Source: Gemmatimonadota bacterium (GTDB lineage: Bacteria; Gemmatimonadota; Gemmatimonadetes; Gemmatimonadales; Gemmatimonadaceae). From it: 64,000 nt of DNA. The position numbers and the translations under genes are program-made. The stretch covers positions 1-64,000 of the forward strand of contig PLCA01000009.1 of NCBI GenBank assembly GCA_003134685.1. The letters run 5' to 3'. Positions 11,731 through 20,258 of this stretch are shown here, piece by piece. Below the pieces are notes generated by a model, which was given only the letters and a program-made list of their open reading frames with translations, had not been told where the DNA came from and ran no database searches. Numbering within the stretch: the stretch's first letter is position 1; every line of letters begins with the position of its first letter.

Positions 11731-13059
11731 ATGATCGTACCACGCCTGATCGAACGCAAACGGGACGGCGGGCGGCTCGAGCCGCAGGAGGTTCGGGAGA
11801 TCGTGCTCGCCCACGCCGAGGGGAGAGTACCCGACTATCAAATGGCCGCGCTGCTGATGGCGATGTACTTCCGCGGGCTCGACCCGAGTGAGATGAACGC
11901 GATGATGGAGGCGATGCTCGAGAGCGGAAAAAGGCTCGACCTCTCCCGTCTGCCCATGGCGCGAATCGACAAGCACTCGACGGGCGGTGTCGGAGACAAG
12001 ACATCACTCATCCTCGCGCCACTCATCGCGTCGCTCGGTGTCGCGGTGCCGATGATGTCGGGACGGGGACTCGGGCACACCGGAGGCACGCTCGACAAGC
12101 TGGAGTCGATTCCAGGCTTCAGGACGGCTCTGACGCTGGCCGAAGCGGAGAAGCAGATCGCGAGAATCGGCTGCGCGATGCTGAGCCAGACGGACGAGAT
12201 CGTTCCCGCGGACCGGAAGCTGTACGCACTGCGCGACGCGACGGCGACGGTGGAGGTGATTCCGCTCATCGCGGCCAGCATCATGAGCAAGAAAATCGCG
12301 GAGGACCTGACGGGACTCGTGCTCGACATCAAGCGCGGCTCTGGATCTTTTCTCCCGAAACTCGAGGACGGGCTGGAGCTTGCCAAGGCAATGATTGATC
12401 TTGGATCCGCACACGGGTGTCCTGTGGTCGCGATCCTCACGGCGATGGATCGTCCGCTTGGGCACGCGTGCGGCAACGCGCTCGAGGTGGCGGAGGCGAT
12501 AGAGGTTTTGAAGGGCGGTGGCCCCCCCGACCTGATCGAGGTGACGATGGCGCTTGGGGCCGCGATGCTCGTCCTCGCCACCGTCGCCAGCACGTTGGAG
12601 GCAGCGCAGGCGTTGATGCGCGGCGCGATCAATTCCGGTAATGCGCTGCTCAAGTTCGAGGAAATCGTGGCGGCCCAGGGCGGCGACACGGGGGTGGTGC
12701 GCGACCCAACGCGTCTGCCGTACGCGCCGCACGACGAGACCTTTGCCGCGAAGAGAGAGGGGGTTGTGCAGACGGTGGATCCGCGCGCGATCGGCTACGG
12801 AGTCATTGCGCTCGGTGGTGGGCGCCGGAACATGGAGGACAGAGTCGATCCTTCAGTCGGATTCGTGATCACAGCGAAGCCCGGAAACCGCGTCACCAAA
12901 GGTCAGGCCCTGGCGACGATCCACGCCCGCAGCGAGGAAGACCTGGCGGTGGGAAGATCGATCCTCGAGAGCGCGATCGTGATCGGCGATTCCGCGGATC
13001 CGCCGCTGCCGCTCGTGTCGCACCGCGTTACCGTGCGCGGGGTGGAGCAGCTGGCGTAG
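11731..13059 (+). CDS. deoA: Pyrimidine-nucleoside (thymidine) phosphorylase
   Basis: 442 residues. It catalyses reversible phosphorolysis of thymidine/uridine to the base and (deoxy)ribose-1-phosphate. The family signature SGRGLGHTGGTLDKLESIPG is at about residues 110-130, preceded by the phosphate-binding KHSTGGVGDKTS near 80-92, and DIKRGSGSF is near 200. The C-terminal domain (GYGVIALGGGRRNMEDRVDPSVG) is present and complete. The length equals deoA/pdp enzymes. Deoxyuridine versus thymidine preference cannot be read. The gene abuts the convergent VOC gene. Confidence 0.95.
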   Translation: MIVPRLIERKRDGGRLEPQEVREIVLAHAEGRVPDYQMAALLMAMYFRGLDPSEMNAMMEAMLESGKRLDLSRLPMARIDKHSTGGVGDKTSLILAPLIASLGVAVPMMSGRGLGHTGGTLDKLESIPGFRTALTLAEAEKQIARIGCAMLSQTDEIVPADRKLYALRDATATVEVIPLIAASIMSKKIAEDLTGLVLDIKRGSGSFLPKLEDGLELAKAMIDLGSAHGCPVVAILTAMDRPLGHACGNALEVAEAIEVLKGGGPPDLIEVTMALGAAMLVLATVASTLEAAQALMRGAINSGNALLKFEEIVAAQGGDTGVVRDPTRLPYAPHDETFAAKREGVVQTVDPRAIGYGVIALGGGRRNMEDRVDPSVGFVITAKPGNRVTKGQALATIHARSEEDLAVGRSILESAIVIGDSADPPLPLVSHRVTVRGVEQLA

Positions 13060-13425
13060 TCAGGCGATGATCTTGGCGGGCCGCTCGACGATGTCGAACA
13101 CGAACCCGAACGGATCCTCGAAGTACGGAACCGGCTGCTCGCCCGCGAACCTCAGCGTGCACCCCGCCGCCTCGAGAAAACGGCGCGCCTCGCTGTAGTC
13201 ATCGACGTCGAACGAGGGGATGTACGAAATGAGGCTTGACTCATCGCGATTGACGTAGAGCCGCAGCTCTCCCGTGTCGAACTCGAGCTGGTCCAGCGTG
13301 CGTCTCACCAGCCTGAATCCGAGCAGCTTTCCGTAAAACGCTTCCGCCCGCGCGAGATCGCGTACATGGATCGCGATCTCGCGGTTGGAGCGGAGCTGGA
13401 CGTGGGTCTCGGTTAGTGTCGGCAT
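13060..13425 (-). CDS. VOC-family (glyoxalase/bleomycin-resistance-like) protein
   Basis: 121 residues with one beta-alpha-beta-beta-beta vicinal-oxygen-chelate module pair: EIAIHVRDLARAEAFYGKLLGF at residues 16-37 and the closing EDPFGFVFDIVERP near 105. The His of the first strand and the Glu/Asp near the C-terminus could bind metal. Such single-domain proteins act as dimers on diverse substrates, so no specific reaction is assigned. It is a single leftward gene whose stop abuts the deoA stop. Confidence 0.82.
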   Translation of the reverse strand: MPTLTETHVQLRSNREIAIHVRDLARAEAFYGKLLGFRLVRRTLDQLEFDTGELRLYVNRDESSLISYIPSFDVDDYSEARRFLEAAGCTLRFAGEQPVPYFEDPFGFVFDIVERPAKIIA

Positions 13426-13481
13426 GAGTTCGTGGGGTCGGGTCGCGGTCTAATGTTGGGGACGGGACGTGGGGGCGCAAT

Positions 13482-13528
13482 AAAAAAAATGAAGACTACG
13501 CGTCGAAGCCCTCGGCGGGTGGTCTTCA
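13482..13528 (-). terminator. Rho-independent terminator for the leftward MmcQ/DinB operon
   Basis: On the minus strand, TGAAGAC (13528-13522) pairs with GTCTTCA (13496-13490), with a GC-rich inner loop region, and is followed directly by eight T residues (13489-13482). It lies 17 bp beyond the stop of the MmcQ gene. Confidence 0.75.
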
Positions 13529-13544
13529 GTCGCAGCTGGCGCAG

Positions 13545-13913
13545 TCAGGAATCCTTAAGCAGCGCCAGAACTTTCTTCGGCGCAGTCATCCGGAAGCCAT
13601 CACGAAACAGCTCGAGCAGCTCGTCCCAGTCGACCTCTCCGTCCAGCCAGACCCCGATCCATCCGCCCGGCCCGACGTACGGAGGTGAAAAAAAACGATC
13701 GGGTGCCGCGCTGATCATCAAACTCTGGTTCACCGGCTTCGCCTTGCACCAGACGGCGTTCCGTCCGCCGCCGTGATGATTGTTCGCGTGCGCATACATC
13801 GCGAAGATCTTGTTCTTCACGCGAAAAGTCGGCGCGCCCCATGCCTCCACCTCGTGGGATTCGGGGAGGGAAAGGGCCAGCTTTCGGACGCGGGGCAGCG
13901 GATTGCGCGGCAT
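13545..13913 (-). CDS. MmcQ/YjbR-family protein
   Basis: 122 residues. The pattern LALSLPESHEVEAWGAPTFRVKNKIFAMY followed by LMISAAPDRFFSPPYVGPGGWIGVWLDG is that of the MmcQ/YjbR (CyaY-like fold) family. Members are small DNA-binding-like or uncharacterised proteins. It starts immediately after the broken DinB gene (stop 13914, start 13913), so it was part of a two-gene operon, and it is followed by a clear terminator. Confidence 0.85.
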   Translation of the reverse strand: MPRNPLPRVRKLALSLPESHEVEAWGAPTFRVKNKIFAMYAHANNHHGGGRNAVWCKAKPVNQSLMISAAPDRFFSPPYVGPGGWIGVWLDGEVDWDELLELFRDGFRMTAPKKVLALLKDS

Positions 13914-14311
13914 TCATTCGCTCGCGGCTTGTTCGGCCTGATCGATGTGCCGGTGTTGGTGCCGGGCGATGATCACCAACGCCGAATATGCGCTGTTTTT
14001 CATTCGCCCGCCGAAAGGAGACACGATCTTCACGGCGTCGAGCGGCAAGCCGTCAGCGGATCGTATCAGCGTGACGAGATCGGCCTGCAATCGCACGAAC
14101 TCGGATAGGATCTGATCGCGGGGCTGGCCGCCCCTGGGGACGAACGGCGGCGTGGTCTTGACGGGAACCAGCTTGAACTTGCCCACATGACGCATTGGGC
14201 CGATCATCATCGACATGAACCAGCCGAGTCCGAGAACTTGTCAGCGAGCGCGCGCAATCGCGCCTGTGCAGATTCGAGCGACTCGACTATCGTGGTGAGT
14301 TGTTTTTGCAC
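13914..14311 (-). pseudogene. DinB-like protein with internal deletion and frameshift
   Basis: The original start is probably GTG at 14311, with GGAGG 7 bp upstream. Translation gives 30 residues typical of a DinB_2 first helix (QLTTIVESLESAQARLRALADKFSDSAG), then runs out of frame to TGA at 14207. The C-terminal two-thirds continues in another frame from about 14225 (GWFMSMMIGPMRHVGKFK) to 13914 and includes SPFGGR and the metal-site segment RHQHRHIDQAEQA. The middle helix, normally carrying a W-S-x-x-E-x-x-x-H type motif, is missing. A deletion of roughly 40-50 codons that also shifted the frame explains this. A short reinitiated product from ATG 14216 (100 residues) is possible. Confidence 0.7.
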
Positions 14312-14436
14312 TCTTGCCTCCGCGAGCAATCTTCAAGCCCTAAGACGGTTGTTGCCGTTGGGCGCAACCCACCGTTAATTCCGTCAATTCCGTGGACGGC
14401 GATCTCATCCACGGCGAGAAGGGGGCACATCACACG

Positions 14437-14834
14437 ATGATTCGGGCTCGAGCGGCAGTTGGATGGCGCAGAAGCCTGGCGGCGGGCATCAGCATCCTGG
14501 CGCTGGCCGGGTGCACGCTGACTACTGATCCGCCGAGGCCGCAGATACTCGGCTATATATCAGTGGCGACCTCCAGACCACCGCGGCGGGAACCGCGCTG
14601 GCAAACCCGCTGACCGTGATCGTCATCGATCAGTACGGCAGCGCTCTTTCGAACGTCTCGGTTAACTGGGTAATTGTGTCCGGTGGCGGAGGTTTGAGCG
14701 CGCCAGCGACGCCGTCGGATTTGAACGGGGTCGCGCAGGTGACCTACACCGCCGGCCCGACGGCCGGGAGCGCGACGATCAGCGCCACCGTCGCCGGCCT
14801 TGGGACACTGACCTTCACCGCAACGATTACCTAA
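14437..14834 (+). pseudogene. Frameshifted Ig-like lipoprotein
   Basis: ATG at 14437 starts a good lipoprotein signal (SLAAGISILALAGC). After about 40 residues the frame fails near 14550-14570 and stops at 14613. A different frame then reads SGDLQTTAAGTALANPLTV and continues to 14834 with DQYGSALSNVSVNWVIVSGG and DLNGVAQVTYTAGPTAGSA, a textbook Ig-like (Big_1-type) domain. The two parts join if one base was lost near TATATATC. Whether this is true decay or a sequencing error cannot be decided here. The 3' end overlaps the convergent glucosidase gene by 4 bp. Confidence 0.7.
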
Positions 14835-17146
14835 CGAAACCGCGGCGTCGGAGGAGCAAGGACGAGGGTTTCGCCTGTAACCTCGAAGCGGGCCGTGAGA
14901 ACGTCATCCGAGCTCGTGCCTGCGAATAGGGTGAAGCTTCCAGGCTCGACGACACGGCGCATGCGACGGTCGTAAAGCGCGAGAGCATCGGGACCGATCC
15001 TGAACGTGACAGTGCGCGTTTCACCGGGCTGCAAAGTTATCCGCCGAAATCCCTTGAGCGCCTTCACCGGCTCCGCCACGCTGGCAACGTCGTCGCGGAT
15101 GTAGAGCTGGACGACTTCGTCACCCACGCGATCGCCGCTGTTCCTCACGTCGACAGATACGACCAGTGAATCGCGGGCGCGGATTGTAGCCGCCGACGCT
15201 CGGAGATTCGTGTACGCGAAGGTCGTGTAGCTCAGTCCGTATCCGAACGGAAAGAGCGGAGTCCACGGAAGGTCGAGATACTTCGAGGTGTAATGATTCG
15301 CCGAGTCGGGCGGACGACCGGTGCTCCTGTGGTTGTAGTAGATCGGGATCTGGCCGGTTGCGCGCGGGAATGTGACTGGGAGCTTGCCGCCGGGGTTGTA
15401 GTCACCGAACAACACGTCGGCGACAGCGGTGCCATGCTGGTTGCCGAGGAACCAGCTCTCCACGAGCGCCGGCGCCTCGCGCGCGAGCTCGGGGACAGCG
15501 AGCGGTCGTCCGTTCATCAATACGGCGACCACCGGCTTGTTTTCTCCCCCGGGCGATTGCCGCGCCGCGCGAATGACGGCCAGCGCGAGATCCCGCTGGG
15601 ACCCCGGCAGCTCGATCGAGGCGCGATTCGATGCCTCGCCGGTCATGTCCTCACGCTCTCCGAGCACGAGCACGACGGCGTCTGCCTCGGATGCGGCATT
15701 TCGGGCGGCGGCGAATCCGCTGCTATCCCCAGTGTCCACCGGCGCGCCGCGCACCTGGATGATGCGCACCGAAGGGCCGAGCGCGGCGCGAATTCCCGCC
15801 AGGACACTGACTGCCTCTTCGGGCCTCCCGTCGGCCGCCCAGCCGCCGAGCGCCGCGCGGGCGTCATCCGCCAGCGGGCCGATCACGGCGATTGTACGGA
15901 GGTTCTTGCGCAGGGGGAGGGTCTTGTTGGCGTTCTTGAGGAGGACGATTCCTTCGCGCGCAGCGATCCGGGCAGCGGCGAGATGCTCCGGGGCGAGAGT
16001 GTACCGACGCTCGCGCGCGACATCGTTGAAACGAAACGGATCATCGAACAGGCCGAGCGCGTACTTGAGGCGCAGCATTCGCCGCACCGAGGAGTCGATC
16101 AACGCGATCGGGATTTGTCCGGCGTGCACCGCGGCGGCCATGTTGTCTGCATAGACCGCGTCGGACATGTCTATGTCGACGCCGGCGCGTAGAGCTAGAA
16201 TGCCGGCGTCGCGTTTGTTGGCCGCCACGCGGTGTGGGATCAGCTCCCCGATCCCGCCCCAATCGCTGACGACGACGCCCTTGAATCCCCAGCGCGCGCG
16301 CAGCACGTCACCCAGAAGCCACTCACTGGAATGTGCCGGAATTCCGCCAATGTCGTTGAATGAAGACATCACCGTCGCCGCGCCTGCTTTCACCGCCGCC
16401 TCATATGGCGGGAGGTATGTCTCCCACAGTGTCCGCTCGGTGAGCTCCACCGAATTGTAGTCTCGGCCGCCCTCCGCACCGCCGTACGCGGCGAAGTGCT
16501 TGGCGGTGGCGAGCATGGCGTCGGGTGCTCCGAGGCCAAGCCCATGATCGCCGCCCTGGAATCCACGGACGCGCGCCGCGGCCATGACGCTTCCGAGCCA
16601 TGGATCCTCGCCAGCTCCCTCGACTATCCGGCCCCACCGCGGGTCGCGCGCGATATCCACCATCGGAGCGAAGGTCCAGTGAAGGCCGTGGGCCGTTGCC
16701 TCGACGGCACTCCGTCGAGCGGACGCTTCGACGCGCGCCGAGTCGAAGCTGGCTGCCTCCGCGATCGAGACAGGGTAGATCGTGCGGAATCCGTGAATCA
16801 CATCGTTGGCGAAGAGGAGCGGGATCTTGAGCCGCGATTCACGGGTCGCGATCCGCTGGAGCTCGCGCGTGTACTCGACGCCGAAGATACCGAGGAACGA
16901 TCCAACGCCGCCGGAGCGGACGAGCGCTTCTCCGCCCTCGGGAACGCGCGGGCCGGTCTGGGTTCCCATGCCCGGCAACTGGTTCAGCTGCCCAATTTTT
17001 TCCTCGAGGGTCATCAACCGAAGAATCGAGTCGGCAACTTGCGAAGCGCGCGCCGAGGTGAGCCGCGATTCGCGGGGAGCCTGTGCATTCACCGTCACGG
17101 CGGCGAGCGCCGCGTAACCGCTGATTATCGGCCAGATCCGCGGCAT
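14831..17146 (-). CDS. Glycoside hydrolase family 3 beta-glucosidase
   Basis: 771 residues from the ATG at 17146 (MPRIWPIISGYAALAA..., signal peptide; GGAGAG a few bases upstream). A start 13 codons further up is open but lacks the signal-peptide fit. Domains in order: GH3 N-terminal barrel with LLFANDVIHGFRTIYPV, the KH pair in ATAKHFAAYGG and the nucleophile Asp in VVVSDWGG near residue 300; GH3 C-terminal alpha/beta sandwich (AVIGPLADD; VLVLGEREDMTGEASNR) near 420-600; fibronectin-III-like domain near 680-750. It hydrolyses beta-glucosides or oligosaccharides in the periplasm. The architecture is that of BglX. Confidence 0.94.
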   Translation of the reverse strand: MPRIWPIISGYAALAAVTVNAQAPRESRLTSARASQVADSILRLMTLEEKIGQLNQLPGMGTQTGPRVPEGGEALVRSGGVGSFLGIFGVEYTRELQRIATRESRLKIPLLFANDVIHGFRTIYPVSIAEAASFDSARVEASARRSAVEATAHGLHWTFAPMVDIARDPRWGRIVEGAGEDPWLGSVMAAARVRGFQGGDHGLGLGAPDAMLATAKHFAAYGGAEGGRDYNSVELTERTLWETYLPPYEAAVKAGAATVMSSFNDIGGIPAHSSEWLLGDVLRARWGFKGVVVSDWGGIGELIPHRVAANKRDAGILALRAGVDIDMSDAVYADNMAAAVHAGQIPIALIDSSVRRMLRLKYALGLFDDPFRFNDVARERRYTLAPEHLAAARIAAREGIVLLKNANKTLPLRKNLRTIAVIGPLADDARAALGGWAADGRPEEAVSVLAGIRAALGPSVRIIQVRGAPVDTGDSSGFAAARNAASEADAVVLVLGEREDMTGEASNRASIELPGSQRDLALAVIRAARQSPGGENKPVVAVLMNGRPLAVPELAREAPALVESWFLGNQHGTAVADVLFGDYNPGGKLPVTFPRATGQIPIYYNHRSTGRPPDSANHYTSKYLDLPWTPLFPFGYGLSYTTFAYTNLRASAATIRARDSLVVSVDVRNSGDRVGDEVVQLYIRDDVASVAEPVKALKGFRRITLQPGETRTVTFRIGPDALALYDRRMRRVVEPGSFTLFAGTSSDDVLTARFEVTGETLVLAPPTPRFR

Positions 17147-17166
17147 TATCTCTCCGTAAAGATGGT

Positions 17167-17227
17167 GGTTGGTCGTCAGGCGCATGGATCTATTGATGGT
17201 TGGTCGTCAAGGCGTATGGATCTATTG
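17167..17227. repeat. Two-copy 31-bp tandem repeat
   Basis: GGTTGGTCGTCAGGCGCATG begins copy 1 (17167-17195) and is repeated with two differences at 17198-17227; both copies end in GGATCTATTG. The second copy overlaps the stop codon of the downstream-strand gene ending at 17222. It lies just upstream of the glucosidase gene. No known element. Confidence 0.7.
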
Positions 17228-17578
17228 CTGGGAAAGCCTCGCCGAGGCTTCGGCCGCTCCCCACGCCGGAGTGACTCCGCCCTCGATGATGAGAAAGCAC
17301 TCGTCCGGCAATGATCCACTCTTGATAGTGCGCGCGATCGGCACGGGTGAGAACGCTTTTTTCGCCGCCACGAGCGCGGTGTCACTCAGAAAGAGCAGCA
17401 CTCCTTCACTGGCGACGGGAGAGCGCGCCCATACCTCGAGCGGAGGCTTTCGCGCTCCGGAGCCGCCGCCTTTGGGCGAATCCAGAAACCGGGACAGCGC
17501 CGCGACAAATGCCGCCGCTTCGTCGTGGTGTACGAACTCCATCACGTGGAATTCTCTGGGGCGCGGTTTCGCGGGCAT
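17222..17578 (-). CDS. Hypothetical protein (118 aa)
   Basis: Start at 17578 was chosen because it lies 4 bp after the stop of the GNAT gene (17583) and reads MPAKPRPREFHVMEFVHHDE; the frame is open upstream but would overlap GNAT. The sequence is an alpha/beta small protein: MEFVHHDEAAAFVAALSRFL, then VWARSPVASEGVLLFLSDTALVAAKKAF, and a C-terminal CFLIIEGGVTPAWG segment. I do not recognise the family. Its last codons and stop lie in a 31-bp tandem repeat, so the C-terminus may have been altered by that duplication. Confidence 0.55.
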   Translation of the reverse strand: MPAKPRPREFHVMEFVHHDEAAAFVAALSRFLDSPKGGGSGARKPPLEVWARSPVASEGVLLFLSDTALVAAKKAFSPVPIARTIKSGSLPDECFLIIEGGVTPAWGAAEASARLSQQ

Positions 17579-17582
17579 CCTC

Positions 17583-18104
17583 TCAGCCTCGCGACCGATT
17601 TCGCGCGTCCCTCGCGCCGCCCTTTCGGGATGAACGACCCTCGCCTCGCGGAGCCGCGCCCGAGCGATTGACAAAAACCTTGGTCAGTCGAACGCCCGTG
17701 TGCTCGTAGTCCCGCGCTTTGTAGAATTCGTGCGCGCTCTCACGGTGGAGCGCCGAAGTGAGCGAGAGGCGGAGCGCGCCGTGCTCGATTGCCCACTCCT
17801 CGGCGCGAGCAACGAGCGCGGACCCGACACCCTGTCCGCGCGCCTCCTCCTCGACGACGAGCGCGGTCAGCCATGCGGCTGGCTCGTCGGCGTGCAGCGT
17901 CTGGAAAAGATGTACTGTCACGACGCCGACGAGCGCCCCCTCCTCGTTCTCGGCGACGAGCACCATGGTGCCCGCCCGTGCGTGAAGCTTCTCGATGCGC
18001 TCCGGTATCTCAGCGTCATTGGTGGGATAGCCGAGTTGTTCGAGCAGGCGGCCGAGCGTGGCCGAGTCGCCGGACGCTGCTGGTCTGATTGTGAGCGAGT
18101 CCAT
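17583..18104 (-). CDS. GNAT-family N-acetyltransferase
   Basis: 173 residues from the ATG at 18104 (MDSLTIRPAASGDSA). The acetyl-CoA-binding motif A reads ALVVEEEARGQGVGSALVARAEEWA at about residues 85-110, then LSLTSALHRESAHEFYKARDYEHTGVRLTK, a typical GNAT C-terminus. The last 25 residues are Arg/Gly-rich and unrelated to the fold. Substrate unknown. The next gene starts 4 bp after its stop. Confidence 0.87.
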   Translation of the reverse strand: MDSLTIRPAASGDSATLGRLLEQLGYPTNDAEIPERIEKLHARAGTMVLVAENEEGALVGVVTVHLFQTLHADEPAAWLTALVVEEEARGQGVGSALVARAEEWAIEHGALRLSLTSALHRESAHEFYKARDYEHTGVRLTKVFVNRSGAAPRGEGRSSRKGGARDARNRSRG

Positions 18105-18177
18105 CCTGACGCAAGTATCCTCTAACTTTTGGCGCGGCACAAGCTTTTGACAAACTGGAGGCCGAGCGTTCTGATCA

Positions 18178-18387
18178 TCAGGGGGACAACGGAGGCTTCC
18201 AGAGCGCGGCGTCGACAATCGACCAGAGGTGAATCGCCCACCCCAACAGAAAGAACCAGAGAAATACGGCGAGAGCGAACTGGATGATCGCCATTCCCAG
18301 CCGGCCCTGAACCAGCTGCCCCAGGCCCGGAACGAAAAAGCTGCATACCGCGGCGACGACGTTTCCTGTGGATCCCTGACCGGCCAT
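18178..18387 (-). CDS. Small two-helix membrane protein (TM2-like)
   Basis: 69 residues from the ATG at 18387, with AGGA 9 bp upstream. Two hydrophobic helices (VVAAVCSFFVPGLGQLVQG; LGMAIIQFALAVFLWFFLLG) are separated by a short loop with PGLGQ, then WAIHLWSIVDAALW. This resembles TM2-domain or DUF5683-like small inner-membrane proteins, whose function is unknown. Confidence 0.65.
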   Translation of the reverse strand: MAGQGSTGNVVAAVCSFFVPGLGQLVQGRLGMAIIQFALAVFLWFFLLGWAIHLWSIVDAALWKPPLSP

Positions 18388-18449
18388 TGAATGATCCTCT
18401 TCAGAGACTGTGGTAAACGATATCACCGCGGCTGCAGCCTGACAAAAAT

Positions 18450-19358
18450 CTAGAACAGGGCGTGCAACCTCAATCCGACCCTCGGCTCGTTGCCCAGTAC
18501 CATCAGGTCCGGGGAGACAGTCGCGTTGCTCACGAGTCGACGGCTGGATTCCTTACTCGCGTCGGCCACGTGCGCGGCGCGCGTTGTGAACAGCGCATGC
18601 AGCGCGGCAATGGCGGCGAGCGATCCAAGAGTGGTGTTGGCGACTGCAACTCTCCTATTGCCGCCGGACTCGTCCAGGTGCGCCACGCCCGCGACGATCG
18701 CAGCGACACCGGCAGTCAGGCCCACCGTGCCGCTCGTGCGGCTCGGCGAAAACAGGTTGAAACCGAGCGAGCCGAGCGATGCGCCGCCGACTCCCATCGA
18801 GAGGAGTGCATAGTTGGCGCTGACCCGTTTCTCGTCGGGAACGGTAACGAAAATCGGAAAGCCACCGTACTGCGGCTGAATGCGCGCCGCTTCCTCGACG
18901 GTCAGACCTGACGCGTCCAGCCAGGCGACGAGAGCCGGATCGTCGATCAGCTCGCGGATGAACGCGTTGTTCCGCGTCTTCGCAATGTGGTCGACGATGT
19001 CGCCGCCGCCCGAGCGGTCTACGAGATACGCCATCGCGCAAAGCGTCCCGTGTGAATCACGGAAGAAGGGCATCGCCCTATCCGCGAACCGATCGTTCTC
19101 CGGAAACGTGCCGGCGTTGCGGTAATCCCTCAGCCATGCGATGAGCTTCGTCCGCATCACGCTCTGGGATGGGTTCAGCTGCGAGACATCCCTCGCCCGC
19201 AGCTCCTGATCAACGGAGTCGAAGTGAGCGCGCAGCCGCGTCGCCTCGGCTCGGAGATGCAGCTCCCGCGCATCGGCTGGTGGTGCGCGGTGCAACGCGG
19301 CCGCCGACAACACCAGCGTGGACCCCGCTGCTACCAGAATGACAGAAAGACGTTTCAT
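18450..19358 (-). CDS. Secreted/membrane protein of unknown function
   Basis: 302 residues from the ATG at 19358, with GGGAGG 6 bp upstream. Signal sequence MKRLSVILVAAGSTLVLSAAA; a helical region follows (LRAEATRLRAHFDSVDQELRA), then a conserved-looking core RDSHGTLCAMAYLVDRSGGGDIVDHIAKTRNNAFI with one Cys, and two glycine-rich hydrophobic segments near residues 195-260. The core with CAMAYL resembles uncharacterised proteins of environmental Bacteroidota and Gemmatimonadota, but I cannot name a domain. The single-gene unit is flanked by its own intergenic gaps. Confidence 0.65.
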   Translation of the reverse strand: MKRLSVILVAAGSTLVLSAAALHRAPPADARELHLRAEATRLRAHFDSVDQELRARDVSQLNPSQSVMRTKLIAWLRDYRNAGTFPENDRFADRAMPFFRDSHGTLCAMAYLVDRSGGGDIVDHIAKTRNNAFIRELIDDPALVAWLDASGLTVEEAARIQPQYGGFPIFVTVPDEKRVSANYALLSMGVGGASLGSLGFNLFSPSRTSGTVGLTAGVAAIVAGVAHLDESGGNRRVAVANTTLGSLAAIAALHALFTTRAAHVADASKESSRRLVSNATVSPDLMVLGNEPRVGLRLHALF

Positions 19359-19536
19359 GGTGCCTCCCGGGTGATTGGCTTGGAGCAGCAGGGCCGAGCG
19401 TCCCGCCGTCTCCTCCTCCAACATTGAACGGGGGGCTCGATCGCGCTAGTAGCGCGGACGTTTGCTGCCGCCACAGTTAAGCCCTTGTAGATTGTGAATC
19501 GGGTTCCATCGCCATGGAGGGGGAGCATGCGTCACG

Positions 19537-20133
19537 ATGAGAACTGAACGGCTGAGCGCCTTCAGCGATGGAGTGATCGCGATCCTCATCACGATCCTGG
19601 TGCTGGACCTGAGGGTGCCGCACGGCACCGATCTCGCCGCGCTCTCGGGACTCCTGCCAATATTTCTCGTCTACGTCCTCAGCTTCGTCGTCCTGGGTAT
19701 CTATTGGAACAATCACCATCACATGTTCTATCTCACCGACCGGATCACGGGCGGGATACTCTGGGCGAATCTGCATCTGTTGTTCTGGCTCTCGCTGTTG
19801 CCGTTCGTGACCGGATGGATGGGCGAGAACCACTTCGCGCCACTTCCCACCGCGCTCTACGGCGTGGTGCTGATGATGGCCGGGGTCGCGTACTACATCC
19901 TCGAGCGGGTCATAATCAGGAGCCAGGGTGCGCAATCGAAGCTCGAAGCCGCGGTCGGCGCCGATGCGAAGGGCAAGATCTCCGTGGTGCTGTATGCGCT
20001 TGCGATTCCACTCGCGTTCGTGCATCAGCTCCTGGCCGATTCTCTCTACGTGCTGGTGGCACTGATGTGGCTGATACCTGACCGGCGCATCGAGGCGCTT
20101 TTCAACGAAACGACTGGAGAGACGGGACTATGA
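19537..20133 (+). CDS. TMEM175-family (DUF1211) potassium-channel-like protein
   Basis: 198 residues. The N-terminal RLSAFSDGVIAILITILVLDL is the hallmark RxxxFSDG motif of bacterial TMEM175 proteins. Transmembrane helices are near residues 11-27, 40-60, 78-95, 107-125 and 152-188, with the conserved NNHHHMF segment after helix 2. Bacterial members are tetrameric K+-selective leak channels. GGAGGGGGAG lies 10-20 bp before the ATG. Its stop overlaps a short broken ORF. Confidence 0.88.
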   Translation: MRTERLSAFSDGVIAILITILVLDLRVPHGTDLAALSGLLPIFLVYVLSFVVLGIYWNNHHHMFYLTDRITGGILWANLHLLFWLSLLPFVTGWMGENHFAPLPTALYGVVLMMAGVAYYILERVIIRSQGAQSKLEAAVGADAKGKISVVLYALAIPLAFVHQLLADSLYVLVALMWLIPDRRIEALFNETTGETGL

Positions 20134-20257
20134 CTGCTGATAATCCGCCGACCTGATCGGTTTCGACGGCAGCCAGGTGAACGGCCAGCTGGAGGTCGGC
20201 GCGCACCTCACCGAGGAACTCCGCGCGAGTCTGCGGGAGATGCCGGCTGGTAAGTAA
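20130..20257 (+). pseudogene. Short frameshifted ORF of unknown origin
   Basis: An ATG overlapping the TMEM175 stop (ATGA) opens MTADNPPT and stops after eight codons. From the next frame, LIGFDGSQVNGQLEVGAHLT and then EELRASLREMPAGK run to TAA at 20257 with a normal amino-acid mix. Joined by a one-base change this would be a small acidic protein of about 42 residues. I do not recognise it; it could also be chance. Confidence 0.28.
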
Positions 20258-20258
20258 C

